Source: Bradyrhizobium sp. JYMT SZCCT0428 | GTDB taxonomy: Bacteria; Pseudomonadota; Alphaproteobacteria; Rhizobiales; Xanthobacteraceae | Assembly: GCF_018131075.1 (NCBI RefSeq) | Contig: NZ_JAFCLS010000013.1 | Location: 62,001-126,000 of the forward strand | Length of the DNA stretch: 64,000 bases | Direction of reading: 5' to 3' | Part shown: in pieces, positions 51,197 to 60,155 of the stretch | Position numbering within the stretch: the stretch's first letter is position 1 | Layout: each line of letters starts with the position of its first letter | The notes under the pieces: model-generated | Seen by the model: the letters and a program-made list of their open reading frames with translations, nothing else | Told to the model about the DNA's origin: nothing | Database searches by the model: none | Made by a program: the position numbers and the translations under genes

Positions 51197-51904
51197 ATGA
51201 ATATCACCTCACCGCTCTGGACCGGCGCGGCCCGTGTGGCCGAAGTGCCCGGTGATTCCATGACCTCGTTGCTCCGGATGGTTGGCGCCGGAACCGGCTG
51301 GTTCGACGACAGCGTCGATGGCGGGCTTGGCATTGTGATGTCGGCGCTGGCCGGTGTCGCCGCCGCGCTGGCGGTGGCGATCATGCTGTCGGTCTATTTC
51401 CGCAGCGGCTACCGCAGCCCGCGCGATCTTTTCAAGCACGGCCTCGCCGCTTTTGTCGTGATCGCCCTCTTCGCCTTCGTGGTCTACGACGTCAGGCATG
51501 CCGCGCTGGCCTATCTCGGCATCAATCCGGCAAAACCCGCGGTGGAATTCGAAATCCGGCTGCCGAAGGCGGCGCTGACCGCAATTGCCGATACCCAGGT
51601 GGAACTGCTCACCGACCGGAACCAGAAGCTGGCCAAAGTGCAGGATGCGCTGGCCGCGACGTCGGACGGCCGCAACGTGCTGAAGGGAACCGTCACCCTC
51701 GACTACCGCACCACCGAACGCACGGTGGTGCTCAATCTGCCCGGGAGCGCGCAAACCCAGTTCAAGCTGCGGCTGCCGGCCAGCCCGACGCATTCCGACA
51801 AGTTCGGGCCCTGGCACCTGGCCGACGGCATCACGCTTGCGAAGGGCGACGCCGTGACACCGGAGACGCATAACGCGTTCGCGATCCGCTACCGCGTGCT
51901 GTGA
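51197..51904 (+). CDS. Hypothetical two-helix membrane protein
   Basis: Protein of 235 residues that I do not recognise. Hydrophobic segments near 46-66 (VMSALAGVAAALAVAIMLSVYF) and 83-100 (AAFVVIALFAFVVYDVRH) leave a C-terminal domain of about 130 residues, mostly beta-strands (EFEIRLPKAAL, TLDYRTTERTVVLNLPG), likely in the periplasm. The start at 51197 is chosen over 51110 because the intervening residues are Arg-rich and unconvincing. No linked partner gene. Confidence 0.66.
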   Translation: MNITSPLWTGAARVAEVPGDSMTSLLRMVGAGTGWFDDSVDGGLGIVMSALAGVAAALAVAIMLSVYFRSGYRSPRDLFKHGLAAFVVIALFAFVVYDVRHAALAYLGINPAKPAVEFEIRLPKAALTAIADTQVELLTDRNQKLAKVQDALAATSDGRNVLKGTVTLDYRTTERTVVLNLPGSAQTQFKLRLPASPTHSDKFGPWHLADGITLAKGDAVTPETHNAFAIRYRVL

Positions 51905-51927
51905 GTGACATAACATCGCTCCATCCC

Positions 51928-52011
51928 CGTCATTGCGAGCGCAGCGAAGCAATCCATTGCGCGGCATAACGGATGGATGGATTGCTTCGTCGCTTCGCTC
52001 CTCGCAATGAC
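51928..52011. repeat. CGTCATTGCGAGC palindromic repeat, copy 4
   Basis: Nearly the same sequence as copy 3. It follows the membrane protein gene by 23 bp. The 137 bp beyond it hold only an AT-richer stretch with TTCAAAC repeated three times. Confidence 0.82.
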
Positions 52012-52148
52012 AAGTCCCGATTCAAACGACCTTTCAAACAAACATTCAAACACCCTGCTCCGGACCGCTCCTTTCGCAAGCGACGGCGTGCAAAATTTCA
52101 TCATTCCGTCGCCGACAAATCTATAATCGGCGATGAAAGGATTTTCAC

Positions 52149-52988
52149 ATGAGCCAATTCCGCCTGACCCAGATTTCCGATACCCACCTCGCCCGGCGCC
52201 TCGCAAAGCTCACCGACAATTTTCATCGCGCAGCTGAACATATCGACGCGACGCGGCCTGATCTTGTGATCAACAGCGGCGATCTTGCTTTCGATGCGCC
52301 GACCAGTCCGAACGATCTCGTCTTCGCCAAATCGCTGCACGCCGAGCTTCCGGTCGCCTGCCGCTATCTGCCCGGCAATCACGACATCGGCGACAATCCG
52401 ACCGCGGTCGGACCGGTGCCTTCACATCCCGCGAGCGAACAGCATCTGCAAAGCTATCGCGCCGTGATCGGCGAAGACCGCTGGCGCTTCGACGAAGCCG
52501 GCTGGTGTTTTGTCGGATTGAACTCGCTGATCATGAACACCGGGCTTGCCAGCGAGGCCGAGCAGTTCGACTGGCTCGCGTCCGAGCTGTCATGCACGAA
52601 CGGCAAACCGGTCGCGCTGTTCGTACACAAGCCGCTCTATCTCGACGCGCCCGACGATCCCGAGCTTGAGGTTTCCGCGATCCGCTACGTGCCGCAGCCG
52701 GCGCGGGCGCGGTTGATCGAGATGTTCGGCACGGTCGATCTGCGCCTGATCGCCTCCGGCCACGTCCACCAGCGCCGCGATTTCACCTATGGCCGCGTCC
52801 GTCATGTCTGGGCGCCGTCGGCCGGCTTCATCATTTCCGACAAGCGGCAGGAGCGGATCGCGCTGAAGGAAACCGGGTTGGTGGAATACCGCTTTACGCC
52901 GGACAGTTTCGAAGTCCGCCACATCCGCGCGCCCGGCCAGGTCGATGTCGACCTGGACGAGTTGCTCCAAAAAGCGCCGGCCAGTTAG
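52149..52988 (+). CDS. Metallophosphoesterase (calcineurin-like)
   Basis: Dinuclear-metal phosphoesterase of 279 residues, intact. D11 and H13 (ISDTH), D45 (NSGDL), N77 and H78 (PGNHD), the His of FVHKPLY near 159 and SGHVHQ near 200 are all present. It resembles cyclic-nucleotide phosphodiesterases of the CpdA type and could offset the adenylate cyclase at 12.7 kb, though that is only inference. GAAAGGATTTTCAC precedes the ATG. The following 348 bp to 53336 contain no gene, only the operator noted below. Confidence 0.85.
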   Translation: MSQFRLTQISDTHLARRLAKLTDNFHRAAEHIDATRPDLVINSGDLAFDAPTSPNDLVFAKSLHAELPVACRYLPGNHDIGDNPTAVGPVPSHPASEQHLQSYRAVIGEDRWRFDEAGWCFVGLNSLIMNTGLASEAEQFDWLASELSCTNGKPVALFVHKPLYLDAPDDPELEVSAIRYVPQPARARLIEMFGTVDLRLIASGHVHQRRDFTYGRVRHVWAPSAGFIISDKRQERIALKETGLVEYRFTPDSFEVRHIRAPGQVDVDLDELLQKAPAS

Positions 52989-53148
52989 CCCGTGAATTCA
53001 GAATAGTCGACGGCCGCGCGCTTTGGTGGTCGTGCCGTTTCGTTTGGCCGGCTGGTCCCCAGCGCGGACTAGGTTCCTCGTTCGCTGTCGTCCTCTCCCT
53101 GGATACGCCTTTGCCTGCTTCTTGGGCCGAATCTGGCTAAAAACTGGT

Positions 53149-53166
53149 AATGACAACGTTGTCATT
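53149..53166. promoter_or_regulatory. Perfect 18-bp LacI-type operator
   Basis: AATGACAACGTTGTCATT is fully palindromic with a central CG, the form bound by LacI/GalR repressors. It sits 171 bp before the first transporter gene, and TTATAC follows at 53170. The LacI-family gene at 57884 is the obvious partner. Confidence 0.72.
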
Positions 53167-53336
53167 CCATTATACGGTGGATCCAACACCTGGATCGCCA
53201 CAGATGGAGCGACACATCCCCCTCGGCATCTCCCATCCCTGCACCCAGCTCGATCGGTGGTGCGTGATCTTCGGTCCCGGTGCGGACAGGACCGTGAGGC
53301 GGGTCCTGCACGGCCGTTTCGGCTGAGGGAACGGCG

Positions 53337-53996
53337 ATGAACTTCCTGCCGCTGTGGCGCTATCGCGACCAATTGATCGATGGGACGATCGTCACGCTCG
53401 AACTGACCGTCATAGCCGCCTGCTTCGGCCTCCTGATCGGCACCGCCGGCGCCGTCGCACTCAAGGGGCGCGTGAAGCCCACGCGCTGGCTGGTGCGCGG
53501 CTACATCGAGCTGTTCCGCAATACGCCATCATTGATCCAGATCTTCATCGTGTTCTTCGTGCTGCCGAGCTTCGGCTTGAAGCTGCCGGCGTTCGAGGCG
53601 GCGGCGGTGGCGCTGTCGCTCTACTTCGGCGCCTATTCGATCGAGATCATCCGCTCGGGCCTCGACTCCGTCCCGAAAAGCCAGATCGAGGCCGGCCAAT
53701 GCCTCGGTCTCAGCGGCTGGCAGGTGTTTTTCCATATCCTGCTGCCGCCGGCGCTGCGGAACGCCTATCCGGCGGTGACCAGCCAATTCGTGCTGCTCCT
53801 GCTCGGGACTTCGCTCGCCTCGCAGGTCGCCGCCGATGAGCTGTTCCACGTCGCAGGCTTCATCGAGAGCCGCACCTATCGCAGCTTCGAAGTCTACGCG
53901 ATCATCTGCGCGGTCTATTTCGCGATGGCGATGTCGTTCAAGATCCTGTTCGCGGTGGTGGGCGCCCTCGCCTTCCGCTGGCCCCGGCGGCGTTGA
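53337..53996 (+). CDS. Polar amino acid type ABC transporter permease 1
   Basis: Inner-membrane permease of 219 residues, HisM/GlnP family. About five helices; the coupling loop reads EAGQCLGLSGWQVFFHILLPPALRNAYPA (EAA motif) near 116-145. The start TIVTLELTVIAACFGLLIGTAGA is typical. It precedes the second permease by 14 bp. First gene of a transporter/catabolic cluster that ends with a LacI regulator. Confidence 0.88.
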   Translation: MNFLPLWRYRDQLIDGTIVTLELTVIAACFGLLIGTAGAVALKGRVKPTRWLVRGYIELFRNTPSLIQIFIVFFVLPSFGLKLPAFEAAAVALSLYFGAYSIEIIRSGLDSVPKSQIEAGQCLGLSGWQVFFHILLPPALRNAYPAVTSQFVLLLLGTSLASQVAADELFHVAGFIESRTYRSFEVYAIICAVYFAMAMSFKILFAVVGALAFRWPRRR

Positions 53997-54009
53997 GGCA
54001 GGCCGCCGC

Positions 54010-54660
54010 ATGCGATCCTTCACCTTCATCGATTTCGTCTCGCTGCTCTCGGCGCTGCGCTGGACGGTGGTGCTGGTCGTCCTCGCTCTCGGCTTCGGCG
54101 CGCCGCTCGGACTTGGGCTGGCGACGGGCCGGATCAGCCGCCTCGCCCCGCTGCGCTGGATCTCGGCCGCAGCGATCCAGGTGATCCAGGGCGTGCCGCT
54201 GCTCGGCCTGCTCTTCTTCTTTTACTTCGGCATGCCGGTGTTCCTTGGCATCCAGGTGCCGGCGCTCGTCGCGGTTACGGTGGCCTACACGCTCTACACC
54301 GCGGCCTTCCTGGGCGATATCTGGCGCGGCGGGCTCGAGGCTGTGAAACAGGCGCAATGGGAAGCCGGTGCCTGCCTCGGCCTGTCGCGCTGGCAGCAAT
54401 TCCGCCACATCGTCGGGCCGCAGGCGCTGCGCCTGTCGCTGCCGCCGACGGTCGGCTTCCTCGTCCAGCTCGTGAAGGGCACCTCGCTCGCTTCGATCAT
54501 CGGCTTCGTCGAGCTGGCGCGCGCCGGCCAAGTGGTGAGCGCCGCGACCTTCCAGCCCCTGCTCACCTACGCCGTGGTCGCGGCGATCTACTTCGCAACC
54601 TGCCTGCCGCTCACGCTGTGGTCCCGTTCCCTGGAGGCTCGCCTCGATGGCTCTCGTTGA
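54010..54660 (+). CDS. Polar amino acid type ABC transporter permease 2
   Basis: Inner-membrane permease of 216 residues with the EAA-loop sequence EAGACLGLSRWQQFRHIVGPQALRLSLPP near 118-146 and a VQLVKGTSLASIIGFVEL core. Pairs with permease 1 to form the heterodimeric channel. Its 3' end overlaps the ATPase gene by 14 bp, so subunit synthesis is coupled. Confidence 0.88.
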   Translation: MRSFTFIDFVSLLSALRWTVVLVVLALGFGAPLGLGLATGRISRLAPLRWISAAAIQVIQGVPLLGLLFFFYFGMPVFLGIQVPALVAVTVAYTLYTAAFLGDIWRGGLEAVKQAQWEAGACLGLSRWQQFRHIVGPQALRLSLPPTVGFLVQLVKGTSLASIIGFVELARAGQVVSAATFQPLLTYAVVAAIYFATCLPLTLWSRSLEARLDGSR

Positions 54661-55375
54661 AATCCGCGACGTCCACAAGAAGTTCGGCCGGACCGACGTG
54701 CTCAACGGCGTTTCGCTCGACGTCGAAGAGGGCGAGATCGTCACGATCATCGGCCGCTCCGGCTCGGGCAAATCGACGCTGCTCCGCTGCATCAACGCGC
54801 TCGAGACGGTCGATGCCGGGGAGATTCACGTCGAGGGACAACGGGTCCACGCCAGGATGCCGGACTTGCGGCAGTTTCGCCAGCGCGTCGGCATCGTCTT
54901 CCAGGCCTTCAACCTGTTTTCCCATCTCAAGGTCGAACGCAACATCACGCTGGCCCCATTGCTCACCGGCCGCATCGGCAAGTCCGAAGCGCGCCCGCTT
55001 GCCCTGGATGTCCTCGCCCGCGTCGGCCTTGCCGACAAGATCGACGCCTGGCCGGAGCAGCTCTCCGGCGGTCAACAACAGCGGGTGGCGATTGCCCGCT
55101 GCCTTGCCATGGCCCCGCACCTCATGCTGTTCGACGAGGTGACTTCGGCGCTCGACCCCGAACTGGTCGGCGAGGTCTTGAAGGTGATGGAGGCGATGGC
55201 GCGCCAGGGCATGACGATGATCCTCGTCACGCACGAGATGGGGTTTGCCCGCAACGTCGCCGACCGCATCGTCTTCATGCACCGGGGCCGCGTCTGGGAA
55301 GAGGGACCGCCGTCGAAACTGTTCGTCCGACCCGAGACCCCCGAACTCGCAAGTTTCATCGCCTCGGTGAAATGA
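54647..55375 (+). CDS. ABC transporter ATPase, polar amino acid (PAAT) type
   Basis: ATP-binding subunit of 242 residues. Walker A GRSGSGKST near 36-44, Q-loop VFQAFNLFSHL near 84-94, signature LSGGQQQR near 139-146, Walker B LMLFDEVTSALDPE near 159-172, H-loop VTHEM near 194. The VTSALDPE form is that of amino-acid/opine importers such as GlnQ. Complete. Confidence 0.91.
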   Translation: MALVEIRDVHKKFGRTDVLNGVSLDVEEGEIVTIIGRSGSGKSTLLRCINALETVDAGEIHVEGQRVHARMPDLRQFRQRVGIVFQAFNLFSHLKVERNITLAPLLTGRIGKSEARPLALDVLARVGLADKIDAWPEQLSGGQQQRVAIARCLAMAPHLMLFDEVTSALDPELVGEVLKVMEAMARQGMTMILVTHEMGFARNVADRIVFMHRGRVWEEGPPSKLFVRPETPELASFIASVK

Positions 55376-55422
55376 GCACCTACCAAGCAAACCGGCCATC
55401 GTGCCACCACCAGGAGAGAGTC

Positions 55423-56220
55423 ATGAGAAGATTGAAATCCCTCTTCGCTATCGCCACCACGGCGCTCGCCGTCCTCGCTGCGCCAGGTCCTGCCAGTGCC
55501 GACAAGCTGAAGGATGTGCTAGGTGCCGGACGTCTGCGCGTCGGCATCCTCACCGACGCTGCACCCTGGGGCTTCAAGGACGACAAGGGCGAAATCGCCG
55601 GCCTCGACGCCGATCTCGCCAAGCTGATTGCGGCCGACATGGGCGTGAAGCTCGAACTCGTCCCGGTGACGGGCGCGGCGCGCATCCCGAGCCTGTTGTC
55701 CGACAAGATCGATGTCCTGATCGCAGGTCTTGGTGCAACGCCGGAACGCGCCCAGCAGATCATGTTCTCCCAACCCTACGCGGTGGTGAATCTCGGCGTT
55801 TATGGTCCGAAGTCGATTGCCGCAGCGACCGGCAAGAAGGCCGAAAACCTCGAACGCCACACCGTCGCGGTGGCCAAGGGAACGACGCTCGACGTCTGGC
55901 TCACCGACAATGCGCCAAAGGTGAAGCTGGTGCGCTTCGAGGACACTCCCTCGGCGATCGCCGCCTATCTCGCCGGCCAGGCCGACAGCTTCGCCGAGAA
56001 CAGCGCGATCGCGCTCAAGGTGAAAGAGCAGAATCCAACCAAGGAGGTCGAGCTCAAGTTCCTGATCCGTCAGTCGCCGGCGCATATCGGCTTGCGGCAG
56101 GGCGAGCAGAATCTGCTCAACTGGATCAACACCGCCCTCTTCACCAACAAGCTGAACGGCAAGCTCGGCGAACTGCAACTGAAGTGGTTCAAGGAAGAGC
56201 AGTCACTGCCGACCTTGTGA
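55423..56220 (+). CDS. ABC transporter solute-binding protein, amino acid (type II) family
   Basis: Periplasmic binding protein of 265 residues with a signal peptide (1-26, ATTALAVLAAPGPASA). The ligand-binding landmarks are LRVGILTDAAPWGFKDDKGEIAGLDADLAKLIAADMG near 37-72 and IDVLIAGLGATPERAQQIMFSQPY near 92-115. The Trp/Asp positions suggest an amino-acid-like ligand. AGGAGAGAGTC precedes the ATG at 55423. The ligand may be an N-acylated diamino acid, judging from the deacylase encoded downstream. Confidence 0.86.
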   Translation: MRRLKSLFAIATTALAVLAAPGPASADKLKDVLGAGRLRVGILTDAAPWGFKDDKGEIAGLDADLAKLIAADMGVKLELVPVTGAARIPSLLSDKIDVLIAGLGATPERAQQIMFSQPYAVVNLGVYGPKSIAAATGKKAENLERHTVAVAKGTTLDVWLTDNAPKVKLVRFEDTPSAIAAYLAGQADSFAENSAIALKVKEQNPTKEVELKFLIRQSPAHIGLRQGEQNLLNWINTALFTNKLNGKLGELQLKWFKEEQSLPTL

Positions 56221-56258
56221 GTTCAGGCGAACTTCTTTTTTCTCGAGGAGCTGCAAAC

Positions 56259-56603
56259 ATGATTGAACGTTATTTGGTCGGCCCGCGCATGAGCCAGGCC
56301 GTCGTCTGCGCCGGCATGGTGCATATTGCCGGCCAGGTGGCCGACGACCGCAAGGCGGGGATCGTTTCCCAGACGAGCCAGGTGCTCGGCAAGATCGAGG
56401 CGCTGCTCAAGCAGGCTGGATCCGATCGCTCCAGGCTGGTCGCGGTCAACGTCTTCCTGCCGCACATCACCGACTTCGAGGCGATGAACTCGGTGTGGGA
56501 CGCCTGGATCGATCCCGCCAATCCGCCTGCACGCGCCTGCGTCGAAGCGCGGCTCGCAGACCCCGATTTGCGCGTCGAGATGACGGCCGTCGCCGCCGTC
56601 TGA
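56259..56603 (+). CDS. RidA family protein of the ABC/deacylase cluster
   Basis: Rid protein of 114 residues. Landmarks are GMVHIAGQVADD near 19-30, QTSQVLGKIEALLKQAGSDRSRLVAVNVFL and PARACVEARLADPDLRVEMTAVAAV at the C-terminus. It keeps an Arg in the C-terminal ARL/VEM region where imine deaminases have theirs, unlike the protein at 38807. It would hydrolyse reactive enamines or imines arising from amino acid catabolism. GAGGAG lies eight bases before the ATG. Confidence 0.85.
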   Translation: MIERYLVGPRMSQAVVCAGMVHIAGQVADDRKAGIVSQTSQVLGKIEALLKQAGSDRSRLVAVNVFLPHITDFEAMNSVWDAWIDPANPPARACVEARLADPDLRVEMTAVAAV

Positions 56604-56665
56604 GACGCGCTTTTCTCCTTCAACCTTCGGCCGGCGTCGGTGACGACGCGGCCCTGAGGCATCCA

Positions 56666-57694
56666 ATGCATACCGGACTTTTCCACGAGATCGACTTCGA
56701 CGCCGACCACAAATGGTCGGGCCACCTCAGCATCCCGTTCTCGATCGATCGATCGCCCTATTTCCAGGTCAAGATTCCGATCTTCCGGATCCGCAACGGT
56801 GCGGGCCCGCGAGTTCTGCTGATGGCAGGTAACCACGGCGACGAATACGAGGGTGAGATCACGCTCGCGCGGCTGTTTCGCCGGCTCGATCCCGCCATCA
56901 TGAAGGGCGAGGTGACCATTCTGCCCTTCGCCAATCTCCCGGCGGTGATGGCAGCCCGCCGACGCTCACCGCTTGACGAGGGCAATCTCAACCGCGCCTT
57001 CCCTGGCGACCCCTCGGGCACGCCGACTTTCCGGCTCGCGCATTTCCTCGAACATGAACTCTTCCCCCGCCACGACGTGATCTTCGATATCCATTCCGGT
57101 GGGACGTCGATGGCGCATCTGCCTTGCGCCCTGATCGAGCGGCAAGGCCCGCCGGACATGTTCGCCCGCGCGCTCAGTCTCATGGAGGGGCTCGGAATGC
57201 CGTTCGCCTTTGTCGCCGAGAACGGCGCCGAAGCCCCGACCTCGATGGCAGCTGCCGCGCGGGCCGGAGCGATCGGCATCTCCGGCGAATTCGGCTCCGG
57301 CGGCACCGTCACGCCGCAGACGATGGCGCTGACCGCCCGGGCCGTGGACCGCCTGCTGCTCGCGCTTGGCATCATCGATGCACCGGTGCTCGGCCCACAC
57401 GTGCCCATCGAAGGACAAACCGAACTGCTGGCGCTGGATAGCCACGCCCAGGCGGTGTTCGCGACACGGCGCGGCTGGTTCGAACCGGCGGTCGTGGTCG
57501 GCGCGCGGGTTGTGGATGGCGACGTGGCGGGCTGGTACCACGATTTCGAACGACCCGAGGCGCCCGAGGAAGTGCTGCGCTTCCCCGCCGCCGGGATCGT
57601 GATCTCGCAACGTCTCCACACCGACTGCCAGAGCGGTGATTGCCTGGTCCAGGTCGGCCGGCCGTTGACACGGGATGAGGCTTCGGGCCGATGA
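56666..57694 (+). CDS. AstE/AspA-family deacylase, DoeB-like
   Basis: Zinc carboxypeptidase-fold deacylase of 342 residues. The metal ligands are H57 and E60 (GNHGDEYEG) and H143 (DIHSGGTSM). NLNRAFPGDPSGTPT near 107-121 binds substrate, and the catalytic Glu is likely in SGEFGSGG near 212. The overall pattern matches DoeB, the N-alpha-acetyl-2,4-diaminobutyrate deacetylase of ectoine catabolism, more than succinylglutamate desuccinylase. No doeA, doeC or doeD is nearby, so the substrate could be another N-acyl amino acid brought in by the ABC system. GAGG is six bases before the ATG. Confidence 0.8.
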   Translation: MHTGLFHEIDFDADHKWSGHLSIPFSIDRSPYFQVKIPIFRIRNGAGPRVLLMAGNHGDEYEGEITLARLFRRLDPAIMKGEVTILPFANLPAVMAARRRSPLDEGNLNRAFPGDPSGTPTFRLAHFLEHELFPRHDVIFDIHSGGTSMAHLPCALIERQGPPDMFARALSLMEGLGMPFAFVAENGAEAPTSMAAAARAGAIGISGEFGSGGTVTPQTMALTARAVDRLLLALGIIDAPVLGPHVPIEGQTELLALDSHAQAVFATRRGWFEPAVVVGARVVDGDVAGWYHDFERPEAPEEVLRFPAAGIVISQRLHTDCQSGDCLVQVGRPLTRDEASGR

Positions 57695-57728
57695 GCTTTT
57701 GATGCGCGAAACGACTCTAGACAACGCC

Positions 57729-57767
57729 AGAGCCCTTTCCGTTCCGATGGAATCGGAACGGGGCTCT
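57729..57767 (+). terminator. Strong hairpin downstream of the deacylase gene, part of a repeat
   Basis: AGAGCCC and CCGTTCCGAT pair with ATCGGAACGG and GGGCTCT, then AAATTCTTGTTTTG. The hairpin and the following sequence to about 57867 (ending CGCTGGAAAACGCTCTAG) read like an intergenic repeat seen in this group of bacteria, by recall. It likely terminates the catabolic operon. Confidence 0.65.
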
Positions 57768-57883
57768 AAATTCTTGTTTTGACGCGTTTTCTACCGCAGA
57801 TAAGTCTACGCAATCTGCGTAAACTTGATTGCTATGCGAACCGCTATCCACTTCGCTGGAAAACGCTCTAGCCCCTGGGTTCG

Positions 57884-58948
57884 ATGGCCGATCCGACCGT
57901 GACAACCTTCGATGATGTCGTGCGAATTGCGGCACCGCCCGGGCGCGGCACTGCGATCGGGCGACCGCCGCGCATCGAAGAGGTGGCGGAACGCGCCAGG
58001 GTCTCCCCGATCACGGTGTCGCGGGTGCTGCGTCATCCCGAGAAGGTCAATCGCGAGACCCGCGACCGTATTCTCGAGATCATCGAGGCGACCGGATACG
58101 CTTCCAACCCTCACGCGCGGGCGTTGCGTTCGGGCCGCTCCAACGTCGTCATTGCCTTCGTCTCCAACATCCTCAGCCAGCAGTTCGGCCTGGCCGTGCG
58201 CAGCTTCGCAGCGGCGCTCGAGCCGGAAGGATACGAAGTGTTGGTCGGTCAGACCTCCTACTCCTATGCCCGCGAAGTGGCGATGCTGCAGTCACTGCGC
58301 GGCATCCGGCCGGCCGCCGTGCTGTTTACCGGCGTGATCGAGCTCGAAGAGAACCGGGCCGCCCTGCAGGAGCTGGCCATTCCGGTGATCGAGACATGGG
58401 CCTATCCGCGTGATCCGATCGACATGCTCGTCGGATTCTCCAACGCCGACGCCGGAGCGATGGCGGCCCAGCGACTGGCGGCCGCCGGACATCGCCGCGT
58501 TGCCTTCATCGGTCGCAGCAGCGGCCGCGGCGCGCTACGCCGCGACGGTTTTCGCGCCGCCGCTGGAAAACTCGGCATCGAGATCGTGCACGAGATCGCC
58601 GTCGGCGAGGTCACCGGTCTTGTCGACGGCCGCACAGCCTTCGGCGCCCTTCTCGCCCGTGGCGATCCGGTCAACGCCGTCTTCTGCGCCAACGATCTTT
58701 TGGCGACGGGGGCGCTGATCGAGGCGCGCTCCCGCGGCCTGTCCGTGCCGCACGATCTTGCGTTGCTCGGCTTCGGCGACAACGACGTGGCGGATCAGAT
58801 GACGCCCGGCCTCACCACGATCGCATTTGATTCCGCGGCGATCGGCCGGATCGCCGGCGAACTCCTGCTGGCGCGTCTGGCCGGTACGCCGCATGCCCTG
58901 CAGCGACACGCGGTCGAACTCTTCTTCGTCGAGCGCGGCAGCGTCTGA
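57884..58948 (+). CDS. LacI-family transcriptional repressor
   Basis: Repressor of 354 residues. The HTH is at about 30-50 (IEEVAERARVSPITVSRVLRHPEKVNRETRDRI) followed by the hinge helix PHARALRSGRSNVV near 77-90; a 25-residue N-terminal tail precedes it. The core (95-345) is the periplasmic-binding-like effector fold: FVSNILSQQFGLAVRSF, VNAVFCANDLLATGALIEARSRG, DLALLGFGDNDVADQMTPGLTTI. Resembles the gluconate-type GntR branch. It stands at the end of the ABC/RidA/deacylase cluster, with a matching operator at 53149. Confidence 0.88.
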   Translation: MADPTVTTFDDVVRIAAPPGRGTAIGRPPRIEEVAERARVSPITVSRVLRHPEKVNRETRDRILEIIEATGYASNPHARALRSGRSNVVIAFVSNILSQQFGLAVRSFAAALEPEGYEVLVGQTSYSYAREVAMLQSLRGIRPAAVLFTGVIELEENRAALQELAIPVIETWAYPRDPIDMLVGFSNADAGAMAAQRLAAAGHRRVAFIGRSSGRGALRRDGFRAAAGKLGIEIVHEIAVGEVTGLVDGRTAFGALLARGDPVNAVFCANDLLATGALIEARSRGLSVPHDLALLGFGDNDVADQMTPGLTTIAFDSAAIGRIAGELLLARLAGTPHALQRHAVELFFVERGSV

Positions 58949-58958
58949 GACCGATTCC

Positions 58959-59984
58959 CTACGCCTTGTCCGGTCCGACCCGCACCAGCTGCTTGCCGAA
59001 ATTGGCGCCCTTGAGCAGGCCCATGAACGCCGCGGGCGCGCTGTCGAGGCCTTCGGTGACGAACTCCTTGTGCTTGATCTTGCCTTCGCGGAACCATCCC
59101 GACATGTCGCGCAGGAAGTCGCCATGGCGCGCGGCAAAATCGCTGACGATGAAGCCACGGATGGTGAGGCGCTTGGTCAGCACCGCGCGCATCATCTTGC
59201 CGCCCCATTTCGGCGAGGTCTCGCCGAAATTGTTGTACTCGGCGATCAAGCCGCAGACCGGCATGCGCGCGAACGCGTTGAGCTGCGGGAACACCGCATC
59301 GAACACCGCGCCGCCGACGTTTTCAAAATAGACGTCGATGCCCTTCGGGCAGGCGTCCTTCAGTTTTGCGGCGAGATCGGGATCGCGGTGATCGAGGCAA
59401 TCGTCGAAGCCGAGCTCCTTTTTGACGTAGTCGCATTTGTCCTTGCCGCCCGCGATGCCGATCGCCCGCGCGCCCTTGATTTTCGCAATCTGGCCGACGG
59501 CCGAACCGACGGCGCCGGAGGCCGCCGCCACCACGACGGTTTCGCCCGCCTGCGGCTTGCCGATATCGAGCAGGCCGGTATAGGCGGTCATGCCGGGCAT
59601 GCCGAGCACGCCGACCGCGGTCGAGATCGGTGCGAGCTTCGGATCGATCTTGGTTAGACCCTTGCCGTCCGAGATCGCATGGGTCTGCCAGCCGGCGCGC
59701 GACAGCACGATGTCGCCTTTCGCAAAGCCGGGATTGTTCGAGGCGATCACCTCGCTGACCGTGCCGCCTTCCATCACGCCGTCGATCGGCACCGGCGCGG
59801 CATAGGACGGGCCGTCGCTCATCCGCCCGCGCATATAGGGATCGAGCGACAGCCAGATGGTGCGCAGCAGGACCTGGCCCTCGCCCGGTGTCGGCGCTGA
59901 ATATTCCTCGAGGCGGAAGTCGGAAGGCTTGGGCTCGCCAGTGGGGCGGGACGCGAGGACGATGCGTTTTGCGGATTGGGACAT
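58959..59984 (-). CDS. NADP-dependent oxidoreductase, CurA/LTB4-dehydrogenase type
   Basis: Zinc-free medium-chain reductase of 341 residues. N-terminal GroES-like domain to about 125 with SLDPYMRGRM; Rossmann motif AAASGAVGSAVGQ near 153-165; NVGGAVFDAVFPQLN and the C-terminal GLLKGANFGKQLVRVG are typical. These enzymes reduce the double bond of alpha,beta-unsaturated carbonyls (for example curcumin). It converges with the LacI gene, 10 bp apart. The start at 59984 has AGGAAC a few bases before it. Confidence 0.88.
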   Translation of the reverse strand: MSQSAKRIVLASRPTGEPKPSDFRLEEYSAPTPGEGQVLLRTIWLSLDPYMRGRMSDGPSYAAPVPIDGVMEGGTVSEVIASNNPGFAKGDIVLSRAGWQTHAISDGKGLTKIDPKLAPISTAVGVLGMPGMTAYTGLLDIGKPQAGETVVVAAASGAVGSAVGQIAKIKGARAIGIAGGKDKCDYVKKELGFDDCLDHRDPDLAAKLKDACPKGIDVYFENVGGAVFDAVFPQLNAFARMPVCGLIAEYNNFGETSPKWGGKMMRAVLTKRLTIRGFIVSDFAARHGDFLRDMSGWFREGKIKHKEFVTEGLDSAPAAFMGLLKGANFGKQLVRVGPDKA

Positions 59985-60035
59985 GGTTGGTTCCTCCGAT
60001 TGTTATTTATTCGTCATTGCGAGCTATCGAGGCGC

Positions 60036-60118
60036 CGTCATTCCGGGACGATGCAAAGCATCGAACCCGGAATCTCGAGATTCTGGGTCTGGTGCTTACG
60101 CACCATCCCGGAATGACG
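60036..60118. repeat. GTCATTCCGGG palindromic repeat, copy 2
   Basis: CGTCATTCCGGGA and TCCCGGAATGACG are inverted, with internal arms CCCGGAATCTC/GAGATTCTGGG. A broken end of the other repeat type (CGTCATTGCGAGC at 60012-60024) lies just before it. Confidence 0.78.
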
Positions 60119-60155
60119 GTTTCAAACTCTTCAATACCACCTGTATCGGAAAATA

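Noticed and set aside
42342..52011. Regular palindromes considered as a CRISPR array
   Set aside because: Copies are kilobases apart with genes between, are palindromic over 80 bp, and have no spacers or cas genes.
57807..57821. TACGCA-N3-TGCGTA palindrome just before the LacI gene, considered as a second operator
   Set aside because: It lies within the repeat-like sequence that starts at the hairpin at 57729, and differs from the AATGACAACGTTGTCATT operator.
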